Shown: positions 37,283 to 50,200 of the stretch, one piece after another
Layout of the letters: every line of letters begins with the position of its first letter
Numbering within the stretch: the first letter of the stretch is position 1
Source: Pomacea canaliculata
Lineage: Eukaryota > Mollusca > Gastropoda > Architaenioglossa > Ampullariidae
NCBI RefSeq assembly: GCF_003073045.1
Contig: NC_037597.1
Location: 1,612,190 to 1,676,189, forward strand
Length of the DNA: 64,000 nucleotides
Direction: 5' to 3'
Program-made: the position numbers and the translations under genes
The notes under the pieces: model-generated
What the model was told of the DNA's origin: nothing
Databases searched by the model: none
Seen by the model: only the letters and a program-made list of their open reading frames with translations

Positions 37283-38296
37283 GAAAATGGGCCAACCATT
37301 GTGGGAGATCAATGGAGCGACCCAGACCTGATGAAGTATCTTGGTGCAAAATTGATGAAAGAATTTGGCAATAATTTGTGAGTGTCAGAGTATGATAATT
37401 ATAAGAACATAAGTGGTTTACTGTATTCTCTAATTCTTTTATAACCAAAACGAAGACAGTGTCCAGTTAATCATTTACTTGTGTCACCCTTACAATGTAG
37501 CTTTTACCTCTTTTCTTGACTATTGTTTCACATTGTCTGGCAAACTTTATTGTAGACCAGAGTAAGGATGGCAGCAAAATCACATTAACTTTTCCTTAAA
37601 CCCTCATTTGGGATGTTAATATGATTAATGGTAGTGCTGTATAGCCTGATGATTAGTGTATGTTAACAGCAGAAGGTTGTCAGTTCAAGGCTCCTAAGCC
37701 TGTAATTAGAAAACTTCCCATGCCTATCCAGTATACAGAAGCTGATTTATCAGGTAAGGGAAAAGAAAGATAAGTTTCACTCTTCACATGCCATTACCTA
37801 CACACAGTGCCCCTCTTTTAAGCCTATTTTTAGCATATGGGATCTTTTAACTGTTACTAGTGTAATGAGTATCCACATATTCACTTGAAATTACATTTGA
37901 GTGCAAAATAATCATCCACTAGCTACAAAGCTTTTGTCTTACCCTTTCATAATCTTGTTAGTTTGATTCTGAAGTTGAAGGTTGGAGAATTTTAATCTCA
38001 GTTCTACATGAAGGTTGTGTTCACATGACAAGATTATTCATGGTAGAGGGTTTTTTTTGCCTTTGATCATCTTGATGTTGTATTTTGAAGTTTTAAAAGA
38101 CAAAGGAAGAGGTATTATGACTTTGATAACCCCTTTTTTGTCTGTTCCTTTAAATAGTGAGGAATACCGATGTGAAGATCCTCCAAGAGTGGTTTTGGAC
38201 AAACTAGAAGAGCAGGGATACCGTGTTGTCTGCATGACTGGTGTGGGACAGACTTGTATATGGACTTTGCATAAAGAAACAAAAGATAAAGAGTAA
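37283..38296 (+). CDS. GCHFR: GTP cyclohydrolase I feedback regulatory protein (partial)
   Basis: Exon 37283-37377 encodes ENGPTIVGDQWSDPDLMKYL and onward to EFGNN; exon 38158-38296 encodes FEEYRCEDPPRVVLDKLEEQ, then VVCMTGVGQTCIWTLHKE, and the stop. Joined in phase 2 they give 77 residues that align with vertebrate GFRP from its residue 13 or so to the end (vertebrate protein 84 residues). GFRP forms pentamers that clamp GTP cyclohydrolase I and mediate inhibition by tetrahydrobiopterin and activation by phenylalanine. The conserved pieces GPTIVGD, DPPRVVLDKL and MTGVGQT are intact. The first exon (MPY...STQIR in relatives) was not found. The C-terminus extends a few lysine-rich residues beyond the vertebrate one. 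Confidence 0.9.
37625..37830 (+). mobile_element. tRNA-derived SINE
   Basis: A tRNA-like head (tatagcctgatgattagtg and gttgtcagttcaaggctcc) is followed by a short body. It lies in the intron between the two recognised GCHFR exons. Confidence 0.5.
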
Positions 38297-38435
38297 TTTC
38301 TAATTGTTTTGGAAAATTTGATTTCTTGTTTTCTGTCAGAACTGATGTTATTTGCTGATGCAACGTTTATATATTTCTTTCTACCTTCCACCCTATGATA
38401 CAAATACTACTACTAGTACTTGACCACTTTTATAA

Positions 38436-38441
38436 AATAAA
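38436..38441 (+). terminator. candidate polyadenylation signal of GCHFR
   Basis: AATAAA occurs 140 bp downstream of the GCHFR stop codon, a plausible 3' untranslated length. Other A-rich strings nearby could serve instead. Confidence 0.45.
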
Positions 38442-39340
38442 TGCAGGATGTAACTATGAACTAGGGAAAAAAAAATTTTAAATGAAAGTGAAAATAAAAT
38501 CAATTTTTAGCAGTAGTTATAACTTAAAGAGCCTTGTTGCTCACCACATTTGTCTCTCCATTCACTTAACTATATATAAACATGCTGGTCAGTTGGAATC
38601 TATTATTTGCCTCTTACTCCGGCCAGTTGACCCAGTATAAATATACTGCTTTAGAATCTCTTGTTATTCAAATTTTGTGTTCACCCAACCCCAAGTATTC
38701 CAATGCAGGTCCTGAGTAAACGTAAACACAGTGTTTACCTTCAAGCAGATGGAAAAGTGGGTCTTTATTTGCTGTTAATACTAAAACTGTCAATACTAAT
38801 ATAAAATCAACAGAGTTTATGGTATGGAGTATAGCATCTTTTTTAGGCCTCTTTTAAATAGTAAGTCTCAAGCAACCAGGTATTAGATTTATCCATGTAT
38901 CTACCAGTTCCTGTAGGTACTGGTTTCATATTTCACAGTGAATTATGCAATTGAGGAATTAACAGTTTCCTAAAATTTTATTGTTGTATATCAATATAAT
39001 CATGGAATTTTAATGGCAAATATTTTGTGATTTTTGCTCGGTCATTAATTAAATCTTTAGTATTTTGTTCATTTACTGAGTGGATGTGGTTTTTCGGCTA
39101 TTCGTGTTTAGTTAAAGTCTATTGCCTTTATTGGGATTGGCATCCCTTTGCCTATTAGGCTTGAAGAGGCCAGCTCTCTGCAGTTTTATTTTCTGCTTGG
39201 ATTTGTTGTGCATTTAGTGTACCAACCTGTATTTTTTTACATGATCAGCATTGTGCTGGACTGTTTACTTGCTGTGGCCTTTTGTTTCCTTTCCTGATAT
39301 CAACTCTTTTATCACTATTAGTCTTCTCTGGCTACGGTCA
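38442..39340. other. intergenic, AT-rich
   Basis: No exon or clear repeat was recognised. Confidence 0.3.
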
Positions 39341-39344
39341 TCTC

Positions 39345-39640
39345 TCATAATCCTATTTGCCCCCAATGGAGTATAGGGCCACTGGATCTGGGTGTCCCTC
39401 TTCAGTTGGGTTATTGTGATCCCAGCTGCCTCTGCCTCGCTGTGGACTAATCTCCATGTACGTATGGGTCTCCCTGCTCTTCCCCAGTGGGTTCCAGTCC
39501 AGGGCTTGTCTTGTTACATTGTCAGCTGGTCGTTCACAGGGCATGACCAATCCAACCCACTTCTTGGTGTCTTACCACCATCCAGTTTCTTCATTTTTAA
39601 CAAGTTGTCCCTGCCATAGATTTTCCATCAGTGCCAAAAA
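39345..39640 (-). mobile_element. LINE 3' end fragment
   Basis: Read on the minus strand it encodes KKWVGLVMPCERPADN, RQALDWNPLGKSRETHT and a short C-terminus ending in ALYSIGGK, the terminal part of an RTE-like LINE family also seen on the plus strand at 4440 and 42885. It is 5' truncated and degenerate. Confidence 0.65.
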
Positions 39641-39689
39641 GTCATTTGCTTTAACATTTTACTGCAATTTCTGCTTTGTGATCAATTTG

Positions 39690-39835
39690 GGGGGGGGTGT
39701 CCAGTAGTGCCTGTCATCACTACAATGAAAGTTGGCCGTCCTGGATTCAGCTCTCGTCTTGGTCACGCTGTTCTTTCTCTGTATGCAGCATCACAGTGCT
39801 GGCTACATGGTGATATAGCCATAGTTGCTTTCCCT
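39690..39835 (+). mobile_element. tRNA-derived SINE, copy 2
   Basis: It matches 25350-25480 through gttcagctctcgtc (here gattcagctctcgtc), cacgctgttctttctctg and gctggctac. The A-box region is more decayed than in copy 1. Confidence 0.65.
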
Positions 39836-39839
39836 TGTA

Positions 39840-41040
39840 AACATAACGTTTTGCTGATTATTGATCTATTCTAGTCAAATGACTTCCCAGTCTGTAGATC
39901 TGACTCATTGACATCTTAGTCTATGAATGTCATCTGGCAGAAGAATGACCTGGCATTCCCATTAACTTCATAGCCACAGAAATCTGTGTTGCATTTGTAA
40001 TGTGCAAAGAGCCTGGCTTTGGCTGGGAAACCATGCTACAAAAGCTTACATCATCATATAATGACCAAGAACCCGTGTTTCTTGGACATGCTTTGTGTGC
40101 AGGTTTTTGGGTCTTGTTTATGCCTTTTGATGTACCCCTTTCCATTTGTTTGCTGACATGTCTATGTGTGTTATGAATACTTTGTCTCAATTTGTGTAAT
40201 CGCCTTTTTATTGTAAAGTGCATTGAGGAAATGTTATATAGATTCACTTTATTTTTTATTATGTTAAGGATTTGTTTTCTGAAAAAAAGACAATTTTATA
40301 TATATATTGCTACTTTTAAATTTATAGTTGTCTTCCAGTGATATTTGTCTTCATGATGTTTCAAACTATGCTGTTGTTAAAGCAGCATATTATGATGAAA
40401 GATGAGAGAAGCGGATTGCTGATAGTTTCTTGAATACCTTTAGATATGAAAACATGCTCTTCCCTAGATTTGACCTTGGAGCTGCAGATTTGTCAGATTT
40501 CTAGAAAGAAGTAGGAGAGAATGTAAAGTATTATCAGGAAGTCTTCAATGTGTGAAATCATATGAGAGGAGGAGGTGGATTTGTGTTTTTAATGCCCTGC
40601 CAGCAACTAAGGCCATGAGGAGGAGGTGGAGGCAATAACAAGTTGTGGGATAAGCGACACAGCTACCCTTTTCCATGACCAAGGAGTGGACAATATAAGC
40701 ATTCGAAATCCCTTTTCTAGATATAAAAGTATATTACCAGTCAGAACAACCCAGAAACAGGCTGCCATACAGAATAATCCATATCACATGATAAACTGAG
40801 GTTCCTTTATTGTCCATCAAAAACCAAATAAAACTTGTCAATTTGTTTCCTTCTTGGAAACAAAAATAAATGCCTTGACAAAACTACTCTTATTGTCTGC
40901 TACCACTATTTACTTGTATTTATTTTGAGAATGAATCAAGAGAACATGGGGTTAAACAGCAGTGCATGGAATATTAGAAATAAATATTTCAAAATAAGAT
41001 ATGATGAAATAATAAAGGAGAATTAGGTCATATGTACCAG
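39840..41040. other. intergenic between GCHFR and Claspin
   Basis: No exon was recognised. The stretch separates the convergent 3' ends of GCHFR (plus) and Claspin (minus). Confidence 0.35.
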
Positions 41041-41045
41041 TAACA

Positions 41046-41051
41046 TTTATT
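41046..41051 (-). terminator. candidate polyadenylation signal of Claspin
   Basis: TTTATT on the plus strand reads AATAAA on the minus strand, about 190 bp beyond the Claspin stop codon. Confidence 0.45.
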
Positions 41052-41241
41052 CCTTCATGGAAAGTGGAAAGAAGAGGTATAAAATCAACCACTATACTCT
41101 CATGTACAGTGTTACTATTACCTGGTAAAACATTTTCAACATTAAATACAGGACAGTCTTTAAATAAATATCACAATAAGCAAAGGATCTTCACATGGTA
41201 GAGTATGAATAGTCATGCATGCTGCTATTATACACTGAAAG

Positions 41242-44200
41242 TCACTTTTCAAGAAGTTTGAAAATGCTCTTCTGTGATTTCACTTTTGTAACATGCTCCA
41301 AGCACACCTTTTTGGCTGGCGGTTTCTTAACTCCAGAGGATTTTGTTTTTGGAATATCTGCTGCTGGTGTTACCTTAAACATAGAACAACCATCTTTATT
41401 AATATCAAAAATATTTGTTTGAAAGTGTTATATAATAATATTGAGGATTTATGAAATGCCTTTCCAAAGATTTGCTCAGAGTGCTTTACATAAACTAAAT
41501 CATCAACAACCATACACCCATATAACACACTTACTTCTACGACATACACTCTTTCATATACAAAATAAATTACAAACACGTTATGCATGCTCATGGTCAG
41601 GACAGGGTCACAGTGAAGTCAATGTACTGAAAAGATTCATCTAAGTTTAGACTTTAAGGTGGTAAGATAATCAGAGTGAGGAAAGCTGACAGGTAATCTG
41701 TTCCAAGTTGATGGGGCTTGGTAGGAGAAAGACCTCTGTCCATACATCTTTGAAGCTTGGTGTCAGGAGATTAGCGAAGAAGTCATGCGGGCATATCAAT
41801 GGGAATGAATACTGAGGTATCAAGAGGTACCGAGGACCAGTGGCAGAGTAAGTCAAAGTAAAAAGTTTGTAGGCTATATGATCCACAACTGACAGCCAGT
41901 GAAGAGTGTATGATAGGTGATATATGATGGTATGCAGATGAGGCAAGCAGCGGCATACTGGATCCTTTGATGTCTGTCAAGAAGATACTTGGGAATTCCA
42001 GCTAAAAGAGAATTACAATAGTTTATCTTTGAGAGCACATTGAGTTTTAGCTGCATTAGTGGTGAGATAGTGACAAATGGTGCTGATCCTACGAAGTTCA
42101 AGGTAAGCATTTCTGCAGACATGAAAAATATGCTGATGAAAAATCAAACTCTGATGGCGAATGACACCCAAGCTGCAGACAGAGGTAGAGAAAGGAATAG
42201 ATGAGTTGTTTACAGAGACTGAGGGAGAGAAGGATGACTCAGAATTTCTCTGGACAAGTACAGCAGTTAAGTCTTATCGTCATTCAGTTGCAGTCTGGAG
42301 CATCCGGGGCTTTATGCCAGTTATGCATTTTTGTGGCCATGTCAGTAGTCAAGAGGGTTCAGTAAGTGAAGCTGAATGATACAGTAGTGTATCATCAGCA
42401 CAACTCGCATGACATGGCATGACATATCATCAGAAGGTATCACTGACAGTAACAAGTTAAAACCAACAAACTATGAATGCTGAACTTTTTGGAATTTAAG
42501 ATATGTCATGAGCAGATATCAATATCAGGTTGCTGGGTTTATGCTCACAAGAATGAACTCTCTTTATACCACTTTAATATCTTGGGTAGTGTTCTCTGAT
42601 AAAAGACAAAGATCAACAGTTACTATGTCATTACCATCCCACATAATGTAAAATACATTACCCTTATCCTTTGTTACAATACTGTATCTATTAAAAGAAT
42701 CACAATTTTCTGAGTAAACACATTGTTTATATGGAAATGATGCAGTGAAGCTGCTCAATATATCCACAAAAAAAAACCCCAAGCAAACAAAAAACAAATA
42801 AACCATGATTTAAACTCACAGGTAATTTGGTAATTTTAATGTTCTACAGACTAACTAATGATTATTCAAATCTTCATGCATTGTCGATGCTAACATGGAA
42901 GGCAAAAACATCAGTCAGAAGATCAAGCTGAGAATCTTCAAGTCAAATGTGATCAGCACCCTCCTTTAAGGATCAGAATCATGGAAGACGACCAAAACCA
43001 TCAGTAACAAGCTTGACGTCTTCCAAAACAGATGCCTCAGGTGCATACTTAACATCTTTTGGCCAAATACCATCACCAACGAAGGCCTCCACCGAAGAAG
43101 TGAAACCGAGTCCATCACCACGCAGGTTCAACAAAGGCGTTGGCTATGGATTGGACATGTGCTCCGCCAGCAGACCTCTCCAGAGTTGCCCTAAGATGGA
43201 CCCCAGATGGCCGAAGAAAACGAGGCCGCCCAAAGGAAACTTGGAGAAGAACAGTGGAAAGGGAGATGAAAGGAAAGGGCTGGACATGGGCCACCTACAG
43301 CACGGGTTTCAGCCGATCGACATCGGTGGCGGACTCTGGTCGAGGCTTATGTGCAACCTGATGCACGAAGAGGATTAGATTTATTGGTGATGCTAAACAG
43401 TTTAAACAAAGTTGTACAAATTCACCGAAGTAATAATTTCCATCTAAACAATATTACATTAGGTTGGGAAAAATATCCATTATTAATGAATAGGTTTTAC
43501 CTGATCTGCTGTTGCACCAACATTCACCTTCTTCTCTGGAGAACCCACTTGGAAGACGAAGCTGCGTGATGAGCGAGATGCCGACACATTGAGTGATGTG
43601 GGTTTGTTCATCTCTGCAATTCTGGTCAGGTTATCTTTGCTACGTGCCAGGAAAGACCCTCGCTTAGGGACCTAAAATAATAAATTTTAGACAAAAATGA
43701 TTCTAAAAAATTTTTAATAAAATCATTTAAAGATTGTATGCAGTGACTTGTAACACTTTATGATTTGACAAACCTGCGCAGTCCTTAAAAAACCATTTTT
43801 GATGGTAAAAACGGATGGCGAGACTAGGGGCAGAATATTCACTTGAGGTTCCACATAGGTGCCCAGTTCCCCAGGGTCAGTTTGAGGAAAAATAAGAACA
43901 TTGTAACAGACTGTGATTTTGTTTTTGAACTATTGTTATACCACCAGGTATGCTAGCTGACAGCAGTGAAATAACAAATGAATGTGCTTTAAATCAGTGC
44001 TTACTTCAATATAAAAATTCTGCAACTAAAGCTTTGAATAAAAGGACATCATAAAAAAGTAAAACACCAAAAAAGAAAGACAACTGCTCAGCATTCAGTT
44101 GAAAATGACATGAACAGCCAACACTTTTTCACAACAAATCAAGTAGACTTCTGATTCTGGCAGACCACCTTTGGCTTAAGAAATTTGCTGGGACTAGTCT

Positions 44201-47200
44201 TGTCATTCAGGGATTGCAGCTGGCCAAGTTTAGCTTTGAGAAATGGTTTCTCTTCCTGTGGAACAGACGGGTCTGAAGCTGCAAGAAAAAAAAAAAAGCC
44301 ACAAGAGTAAATGAATTACTTGCTACCTATATCAAGTTGGATGTGCTTTATATGTGCATTTTTTTTTTCTTGTGAAGTCAATGTTTTGTAGGGGCTTTGA
44401 GTGCTTGTAAGATGACGCAAATTTCTACTTTTCTTTACGAATTCTTTTTATCATAAAGGCATTGTAAAGACTTGCTATAAAGTTTGATAAAGCAAGCAGA
44501 TTTCTCAGCCAAGCACATTCTGTATGGAGCTGTAAGTTACTGATGTTATAATTGATCTACACATCTAAAATATTTCTGCTGCTAGTCTTAATAGAATCTC
44601 CCTTTTCAAAACTATGCCTCAATGATCTATACTTGGTTTGATCCCAGGTCTTTCATTCAAATCTGTTCATTCACTCTCCCTTTACCTATTATTCTTATAG
44701 AAACATAATATAATAACAAAAGGATTATGTAAAATAATGTCAATTTTTAAAATCATATCTGTAAAATATCATACAACAGGGCTCAAAGCATGGATGTGCT
44801 ATTGGTAAGACCTAGAAAACCATACGCTGAGGTGTATCCACAACTCATGTGTACACAAACTCCAGTAACAGAAATAAGCTGCTCACATTTTCTCTGAAGG
44901 AAGAACTTGCCAAACTTGCTAAACTGGCTCTTGTCATCATCCATTTCTTGCTCCTGAGCAAAGAACATATCCCATTATAGTGACAAAGTCATTGATTGTG
45001 AAAATAGAGTGCACAATGTGTATACTAGCTTAGCTAAGTAACTTGTCTTCACTGTGTTAAAATTCCTGAGTCTGCCTGTGTTTAGATAATATGCAGGCGA
45101 GATTCCACAGGGTTTTGTCTATACCAAAAGGCCTAGTAATTTTCAGCATAGTGACTAATGTTACCTGAAAACCTAGACATTTTTATCTTGAAACGAAGCA
45201 AGCTTGCTACAAATTTTTAAATTTTGAGCAGCAAAAAATACCATTTTTAGTGGTAACATTTCTTTCTTCAAGTACTTATCAGATAACATGACTATGTGAT
45301 CACCCTCTAGAACTTCAAATCCAGCTGTCCAGATTATTCCGGACAAACGACCACAGAACAGCAGCACATGAATTCGGTTCAGTCCATGTCCAATGCCCAC
45401 CTGTCATGCTAATGAGCACTCAACTCCAGTTTTTTTTACATTTTGAGGTGTTATTTGAAATGAGTTTTTGAAAAAAATCTGGCAAGAGATGCTGCCTTAT
45501 GTTCTGGCACCATTTAAATTTTGTTGATATGCAGAGTTTGTAAAATGTCAGATTGTCACTAAAACTGGAATCTACTTCCTGGTCAAGAAAGTTACACTCC
45601 TGTCTTCTGAATTCTTGGTGGCTTTGTCAATTAGTACTGTAGTACATGTACAAGTAATTCTTTGCTAAAGGTTCTATTTAACCACGATACTGTTGTGCTT
45701 GTCTTTTTGAGGTGATACCAGATGACTGAATGCATAGTTAATTAAATACTGGATAATTGAGGTGTCACTGTATTAAAAAATATATATATAGATTTGAAGG
45801 AATAATTTATAACTATCTTTCCCCAAAATTAAAATTCAATTTTGAAATTTGAGAAGCTAGAATTCAGTGTCCTTGCACCCAATTTTCATCCACGTATCCA
45901 ACTCCTCCATACCTGCTGCTCCTCCAGGAATCTCTCTCGTTCATGACGCTCAATTCTCCACTGCTTCTCATCAACATCCTCCAGATTTTCCTCATCAGAG
46001 CCATTGGCAAACATGTCTTTCTGTGAACCTTCATCTGTCACATGAGGGAGGAAACCCAAATCAAATACACACACTCACAACAAAACAAACACTGTCCATC
46101 AATTAGAACACACTTAAGGAATGTTAAGTGGAGCAAGTTCTGTCACTTAATGGTTAGTGCGCTTGACTTAGCGGCAGGTAACTAGCTCAAGGCCTGTGTG
46201 GACCTGTAAATCTCTCCCTACTTCCCAGCATATGGGTACCTAATTATATTTGAAGGTAAGCGGTGACTGAAAAAAGAGTGCTGGGACTCAATCGTCCACA
46301 ACTTGTTCTCCATAGATGATTAATTTTATTATTCAACCACCTATCTTTCAGGAAAACTGTCAACTTCACCACGTTGGTCACTTAAAAACTTAAGGTCATC
46401 TAAAGGAAAATAACTCTGAGTCACAAAAATATAATTTAAAATGTGTATTTCCTATCATGTTAGGTAGAAAGTACTGTTTATACCTTTAGGCAATAGCATG
46501 TTTTATTTTGTAAAAAATTCCACAATTAGCTTGTACCCAAAAGAGAATTTCAAAAATGAGTTTCCCAAGAAGGATCACAGTGAAAACTTGGTATGTTTAA
46601 AAAAAAATTTGTTGTCACTTTAGTTAAAATCATCCTAAAGTTAATAAACATTGTCCAGAAAAATTGAAATTCCTGATAAATTTGTCCAGTGTGCAGCACG
46701 ATGCATTACTGGCTGTGACAAGCCAGTGCATTTTAATTGAGACAGAAACTTTCCATTTCTCTTCAAAAAAATTTAAATGTGTGTTTGTGTGTGGGTGCAT
46801 GTGTTTTAAACTAGAGGATGCAAACATTTTATACAGACCCATGTTCTTCCAGTGAAATCGTCTCTGGCGTCCCATGCCTTCGGCATGGAGATCGCCATCA
46901 GCTAAGTACATCTCTTTGTAACGCAACAACTCTCTTGCATCGTCATCTAGCAATTGCTTCCTAAAGATTGGAGAAAAATGTGTCAAAAATCTACACAAAA
47001 AATCTCATGCAGGTTGGATAACTTATAAAGAAAGGAAATGTTTATAGGTCACAATGTAACACCATAATATACAAAGAACTTAAGTCAACTACATATAGTG
47101 TTTCATTAAAATGACACAAAGTAATGCTATCTGATTAACAACTGAACAAATACAGTACTCCATGATTCAATTATACAAAATTTGTAAAGCCAATACTAAC

Positions 47201-50200
47201 ATTCCCAAGGAGCATGCTCTTAGCACCTAAGAATAAGAACGAGACATGGACAGCATACAAGGTACAGGAAAACAAACGAATAACACATGAACTAAGAAAG
47301 AATAGACAACAGTACCAATGATGAATAAAAATAAGTAAAGAAAATGCAAAGAAGAACCAAATAACATGAACAATAGTCTATGAAATTAAAATAAATGCAG
47401 AAATTATGAAAAATGAGGTCCTTGAGACAGAAGAAAATGGAGGACCAGATTTTTTTGGTTCAAACTGACGACACATTTTACCGTTGAAGATTTAGAATTT
47501 AGATCTGTAAATGTTTGTCATTGGAGAAGTCATCAGAAAGAACAAGAATGCTGAGGATAAACTTCCAGACAGATTTTCTGCCTCGAGTCATGAAGATGTT
47601 TTGCCACATTCCACATGTTCCATTTGTTAGTCAACATGCACAACAAGAAACTGGACTGAGATGAAAATGGAATGGAAGAAAGGACTGATGGTCAACGGAA
47701 CAGCTAAAGCTGTAGAAGTCAAATGAAATGTCACGATCAAGAAACACAGTCAAGCACGTCACTAGGATCATGGAAGGTAAAAAAATGAGCTTCATAAGCT
47801 AAAATAACTTTAAGAAAAATAACAAAATCCAAAGAAATTCGGAGAACTAGTCCCCTCAAGAAGGTAAGGCGAAGGGACACCCCTCTCCCATGAAACATGA
47901 CTTCAGACACCCATAAATTGAAGTTTGTGTTGATTTTGCTTGGCCATGCTTACTTATTCCACCATTGTTGCACTCAAATGAAGATTTACATGGCAATTAA
48001 CTCTCCAGGTGTCAGCAATCAATCAATACACATGTACCATGGAAGACAAAGATGCTCTCTTAAGTGAACTATATGTAATTTTTTAAATGACTTTTTTAAC
48101 AGTTAGCCACAAGAATCTTAATTTTTAAACACATGACTTATGAACTGAAGTTATTAAAGTGAATTGACTGATGTGTTTGGTAAGCAATAAGACAATGAAC
48201 AGGGGCTGGTCATGTTGACAATAAACCTTATTGCCCCAGCCATATTAACCTCTTACCTGAGTGGAATGAGCCCAAGATAACCATACTGTTCTATATAAGG
48301 CCACACTGCCCTAAAACCAAGTGGTATTGACCCAAGTCCAGGTTAAATGAATGTCTGAACAGTGACACCAATCTGAAGTTAACCCAATGTCTGCATATAC
48401 ATTTAAAATGAATCTTCAAATTAGAAAATAAACTTCATAAAACAATCAGTTAAAAGAAAAAAATTGGGTTTATATGTCATTATGAGATTTGTTGTCTAAA
48501 TATATAGCGCCATGTGGCCATTTTTTAATGTAAGACTGTAGCTGAACTTGTTCAAATGATGCATGGCTCTGTTGATAACATTTGACGTAAACAACTTCTT
48601 GTGTAATCAGCAATTGATTAGTCTTTTGGGTCTGGATCAACTCAACTTTTAGTGTTGGAATGTAGTCCATCTTACATGGAACAATATGGTCACGGCAGCT
48701 TTTATTTTACTCGGGTGGGCGGTTAATATGGCTAGAGTGATACAATTTGGAGTCAAAATGATGGGCAATGCCATGAACAAGTAGTCTTCCAAAATACGCT
48801 TAATTTATTTTAGTTATTTCTGAAGAAAAAAATGTAATATAAGGGAAATGGCTGGCTTGTTTTAAAATGTAGTTAATTTTTCCAAAATGCAACTTCTGTA
48901 AAAAAAAGTTGAAAAATAAAAAGAACACTTTGGTCGTAAGTCACATTGGGAATGTAGATGTAATAGATGACATTTATTTTGCAAAAGACACCCATGAAAA
49001 TACTTCAGATTGTATCTAAGAGGAACACACAACATGGAATGTTTTAATGAGGTTTTACTGTATTATTATGGGGAAATGACTATAAACAATAAATGAAAGT
49101 AAGATTTCAAAATTCAAAATTGTAAACTGAGCAGAACTTAGAACTGACATGTGGACACGCCCAACTTGGTCCCTCAGCTGATCCTCACTCAGTCCAACAT
49201 CCATGTCCCCCTCCTCTTCTTCCAGATAGTCATCCTCTTCAGCGACATCATCATTCTCATCACTTTCTGCGTCGCTCCCCGATAATTCTGCTTCTTCCTC
49301 TATAAACTCTTGTCGAATTTTTCTGAAATGTTAAAACTGAAGGTCAAAGAACGTTCTCTGCATTTAACTTGTAGGAAAAAGTGTAGATAAAAGTATCATG
49401 TGTGCAAATATTTTTTTAAAAAGTTGGTTTGAAGATCATTTCATCTCCTTTGCAGTTGTCTTTTAGATTTGAACAAGATGGATTTCAGTATCTGTTTACT
49501 TCTACATGCCACAAGTTTTGCACAGCTTATAAGTTTAACAGGAGCTAGTGACAAACACTGCAGAAAGTTGGAAAGACAGGTGTAAGTGTAGCAGACACAC
49601 ATACGCATACACAATAAACTGACCCTTTCTTTGTAAAGCCTTTGAACAGTTTCTTTGTCTCCTCCTGTTCTCCATTTTCTTCAGCTTCAGATAGAATCTC
49701 CTAGGCAAAAGAAACCCAAAATATATTGCCATATTGCGGTCTCTATAATGATTAGAAACATGACAGTAGTTGTAGAACTGTGGAAACTGAAGCTCCCTCA
49801 GTCTGATTTTAGGTAGATTTCTTCACTGTACATCTCAAAGAGCTAAAAATATTTATGTTGTCATGATATTGCTCAAGAACATTCATTACTAACCAAATAC
49901 AGTATGGCAATAACAACGATCAACTTTATTTATCCCAGTGGGCAATTTGAACATGGGAAGGTGCTCTAGTTATAAGTAAAAGTTAGAAATAAAAGTAAGA
50001 ATAAGTTCCTTGGAAGGTGCAGCGTTAAAAAATGTCAAAATGAGAAACATTAGCAATGAAAAAAGAAGGCAAGTGACAAAAATACAATAGGAACAATAAA
50101 CTTACATCAAGAATAATCATGTGAGTACCTATATCACACACACACACCACTGAGAATTTCATCTGAGGTTGAGCAGCTGGACCGCAATTGCACAAATGAT

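Noticed and set aside
30233-38296. Functional cluster linking the cyclase-family enzyme and GCHFR through tryptophan and pterin metabolism
   Set aside because: The cyclase's substrate is unknown and it appears secreted, so adjacency alone is not evidence of a pathway link.
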